DNA from: Dehalococcoidia bacterium
GTDB taxonomy: Bacteria > Chloroflexota > Dehalococcoidia > E44-bin15
DNA: 22,935 nucleotides
Direction of reading: 5' to 3'
Assembly: GCA_004377275.1 (NCBI GenBank)
Contig: SOIC01000084.1
Coordinates: 1 to 22,935 of the forward strand
Positions 20,993 through 22,935 of this stretch are shown here, in pieces; the stretch's first letter is position 1, and every line of letters starts with the position of its first letter. The translations under genes and the position numbers were made by a program. The notes under the pieces were generated by a model. The model was not told the DNA's origin. It was given only the letters and a program-made list of their open reading frames with translations, and did no database searches.

Positions 20993-22246
20993 TTATGTTC
21001 CTGCTTCCCAACTATCCAGGTATTTGCTCTGCTCCTCTGTAAGCGTATCAATGGTGATACCCATGGAGGCCAGCTTTAGCCTGCCTACCTCCCGGTCGAT
21101 ATCCTTGGGTACGGAGTAAACCCTGGGCTTGGCCTTTCTTCCCTTCACCATGTACTCCACGCAAAGCGCCTGATTGGCGAAGCTCATGTCCATCACGCTT
21201 GCTGGATGCCCCTCGGCAGCGGCGAGGTTGATCAGCCTACCCTCGGCAAGAAGGAAGATTCGCCGATCATCGGGCAAAGTGTATTCATCGACGTAGGGGC
21301 GAAGGCGGCGCTTGGCTTTTGCCATCTCCTCTAAGGCGGGGATGTTAATCTCCACATTGAAATGCCCGCTGTTGGCCAGGATCGCCCCATCCTTCATCGT
21401 GGAGAAATGTGTCTTGTCAAGAACGCTAATGTCCCCGGTTAGGGTGATGAATATGTCCCCGATCTTCGCTGCCTCCGCGATGGGCATCACCGGGTAGCCA
21501 TCCATGACTGCCTCCAGAGCCGGGATGGGCTCGATCTCGGTCACGATGACATGGGCTCCCAGACCACGTGCCCTCATCGCTACCCCCCTGCCGCACCAGC
21601 CATAGCCGCAGACCACCACCCTCTTTCCGGCCCACAGGATATTAGTAGCTCGGGTAATGCCGTCGATGGTGCTTTGGCCGGTGCCATAGCGGTTATCAAA
21701 GAAGTGCTTCGAATCCGCCTCGTTCACAGCTATGATGGGGTAGAGGAGCTTCCCTTGCTGAGCCAGGCTCCTCAACCGGATACACCCGGTGGTAGTCTCT
21801 TCAGTGCCTCCGATAATATTGCTGACGAGTTCTTGGCGATCTTTATGAATTGTGCTCACCAGGTCAGCGCCATCGTCCAGGGTGATATGGGGTCCATGTT
21901 CCAGGGCAGCATTAATGTGCTTGTAATAGGTTTCGTTGTCCTCCCCATTTATGGCATAGACCGTGATGCCATACTCTGCCACCAGGGCAGAAGCGACATC
22001 GTCCTGGGTAGAGAGGGGGTTTGAGGCGCAAAGCGCCAGTTCGGCGCCTCCCTCCTTGAAGACCAGCGCTAGATTTGCCGTCTCAGAGGTTATATGCAGG
22101 CAGGCGGCGAGGCGCACCCCTTTGAGGGGTTTCTCGAGGGCAAATCGCTCCCGAATTAGCTTGAGTACCGGCATCTCCCTGGCGGCCCACTCAATATGCA
22201 GTATACCCGCTGAGGACAGGGAAGGGTCCTTGATGTCAGCTTTCAT
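20993..22246 (-). CDS. ahcY: Adenosylhomocysteinase (S-adenosylhomocysteine hydrolase)
   Basis: 417 residues, the shorter prokaryotic form lacking the roughly 40-residue insert of many bacterial and eukaryotic enzymes. It splits S-adenosylhomocysteine to adenosine and homocysteine, using bound NAD+. Visible features: H51 in CLHITSETA, DDGAD (about 124-128), TEETTTG (about 148-154), the K180/D184 region NEADSKHFFDN, the NAD loop CGYGWCGRG at about 213-221, and NSGHFNVEI. The C-terminus ends SKYLDSWEAGT, like archaeal and Thermotoga-type enzymes. AAGGAGAG precedes the ATG by seven bases; the ATG overlaps the kinase stop by four bases (ATGA). Confidence 0.96.
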   Translation of the reverse strand: MKADIKDPSLSSAGILHIEWAAREMPVLKLIRERFALEKPLKGVRLAACLHITSETANLALVFKEGGAELALCASNPLSTQDDVASALVAEYGITVYAINGEDNETYYKHINAALEHGPHITLDDGADLVSTIHKDRQELVSNIIGGTEETTTGCIRLRSLAQQGKLLYPIIAVNEADSKHFFDNRYGTGQSTIDGITRATNILWAGKRVVVCGYGWCGRGVAMRARGLGAHVIVTEIEPIPALEAVMDGYPVMPIAEAAKIGDIFITLTGDISVLDKTHFSTMKDGAILANSGHFNVEINIPALEEMAKAKRRLRPYVDEYTLPDDRRIFLLAEGRLINLAAAEGHPASVMDMSFANQALCVEYMVKGRKAKPRVYSVPKDIDREVGRLKLASMGITIDTLTEEQSKYLDSWEAGT

Positions 22247-22935
22247 AAATTACTCTCCTTATCATCAAAATGGGTGAACTTTTTGAGCTCTTGGTATCTA
22301 TGGGTAATATCAGCTATCCTCAAAGAGCGAAGGCCATCGATACTAAATTCAGCGATGGTAAAGCTGGCTACAGCGGTGCCATGGATGATGGCTTGCCTCA
22401 GGGCTTGTGGTGTCAGCTCTTTAGCCTGGTCTAGGTAGCCGAGGAAGCCCCCGGCAAAGCTATCCCCGGCCCCGGTGGGGTCCTTGACCTGGTCTACGGG
22501 ATAGGCTGGGGCGATGAAATAGTCATCGTTGCCGATCATGATCGCTCCGTATTCCCCTCTCTTTACGATAACCGCTTTGGGTCCCAGCTTGAGGATATTC
22601 CTGGCGGCAGAGACAATGTTATGGCTTCGGGCGAGGAGGCGTACCTCGGACTCGTCCATGATGACGATGTCCACAGCGCTCATCGCGCGGCATAGGGATT
22701 CACTCTTGCCCCGAATCCAGAAGTTCATGGTATCGACCACTTTCAGCTGGGCCCCGCTGACTTGGTTCAGTACCTCGCACTGGAGATCAGGGTCGATATT
22801 GGCCAGAAAGACAAGATCGCTGTTGTCGTATCCTGGGGGCAGTGTAGGGTGAAAATCGGCGAAGACATTGAGCCTGGTGTCCAGGGTTTCGGTGATATGT
22901 TGCTCATAGTCGTAGCGGCCGACCCAGCGAAAGGT
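22243..22935 (-). CDS. PfkB-family sugar/nucleoside kinase (5' end outside window)
   Basis: The frame is open from 22935, so the visible 230 residues lack the N-terminus (perhaps 70-90 residues). A ribokinase-fold kinase is clear: NVFADFHPTLP, then MDESEVRLL (the usual NxxE-like segment), VKRGEYGAI, and the PfkB signature 2 DPTGAGDSFAGGF, whose GAGD holds the catalytic aspartate and anion hole. The substrate is not determined by the motifs. Its overlap with ahcY, which releases adenosine, suggests adenosine kinase-like salvage, but ribokinase- or carbohydrate-type activity is equally open. An internal GTG at 22740 is not a believable start because similarity continues upstream. Confidence 0.9.
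   Translation of the reverse strand, partial: TFRWVGRYDYEQHITETLDTRLNVFADFHPTLPPGYDNSDLVFLANIDPDLQCEVLNQVSGAQLKVVDTMNFWIRGKSESLCRAMSAVDIVIMDESEVRLLARSHNIVSAARNILKLGPKAVIVKRGEYGAIMIGNDDYFIAPAYPVDQVKDPTGAGDSFAGGFLGYLDQAKELTPQALRQAIIHGTAVASFTIAEFSIDGLRSLRIADITHRYQELKKFTHFDDKESNL

Noticed and set aside
21551..22024. 157-codon frame on the + strand inside ahcY
   Set aside because: ahcY is a full-length, motif-complete enzyme here; the + frame is its complement and carries no motif of its own.

Overview
The window is a bacterial chromosome segment, about 55% G+C by eye, almost entirely coding. It falls into two convergent blocks. The best guess for the host is a Chloroflexota bacterium of the Dehalococcoidia type. 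The reasons are the rpsC gene with a long Lys/Glu/Ala/Val tail, the zinc-ribbon ribosomal proteins, the fused phosphoglucose/phosphomannose isomerase next to a phosphomannomutase, and the neighbouring metK-ahcY pair. This assignment is inference from family knowledge, not a database result.

Block 1 (1-14698, + strand) is the S10-spc-alpha ribosomal superoperon, running without a visible break into truA-rplM-rpsI. It starts inside rplB and continues rpsS, rplV, rpsC, rplP, rpmC, rpsQ, rplN, rplX, rplE, rpsN, rpsH, rplF, rplR, rpsE, rpmD, rplO, secY, adk, map, infA, rpmJ, rpsM, rpsK, rpsD, rpoA, rplQ, truA, rplM, rpsI. The order is canonical. Many genes overlap by 1 to 26 bases, which suggests translational coupling, and an unusual share start with TTG. 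Two core proteins carry in-frame repeat expansions: ribosomal protein S3 has a charged tail of about 160 residues, and the RNA polymerase alpha subunit has both a tandem decapeptide tail and a duplicated heptapeptide in an N-terminal-domain loop.

Block 2 (14703-22935, - strand) reads leftward. Upstream is a methyl-cycle group: a PfkB-family kinase (cut by the window end), S-adenosylhomocysteine hydrolase (ahcY) and S-adenosylmethionine synthetase (metK). Just after metK lies a good sigma-70-like promoter candidate. It leads into a sugar-nucleotide group: a nucleotidyltransferase with a hexapeptide-repeat C-terminus, a 28-codon stump of an NAD-dependent epimerase/dehydratase, a phosphomannomutase/phosphoglucomutase and a bifunctional phosphoglucose/phosphomannose isomerase. 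Together the three intact enzymes could convert fructose-6-phosphate to mannose-6-phosphate, mannose-1-phosphate and an NDP-sugar, most likely GDP-mannose. An acyl-CoA dehydrogenase ends the block, four bases from the end of rpsI.

I saw no tRNA or rRNA gene, CRISPR array, transposase or phage gene, and no gene-free stretch longer than about 100 bases. Most of the window is ordinary housekeeping DNA. The items worth a second look are the S3 and alpha-subunit expansions, the truncated epimerase with its hairpin, and the position of the catalytic base in the acyl-CoA dehydrogenase. I found no evidence for an undescribed multi-gene system.
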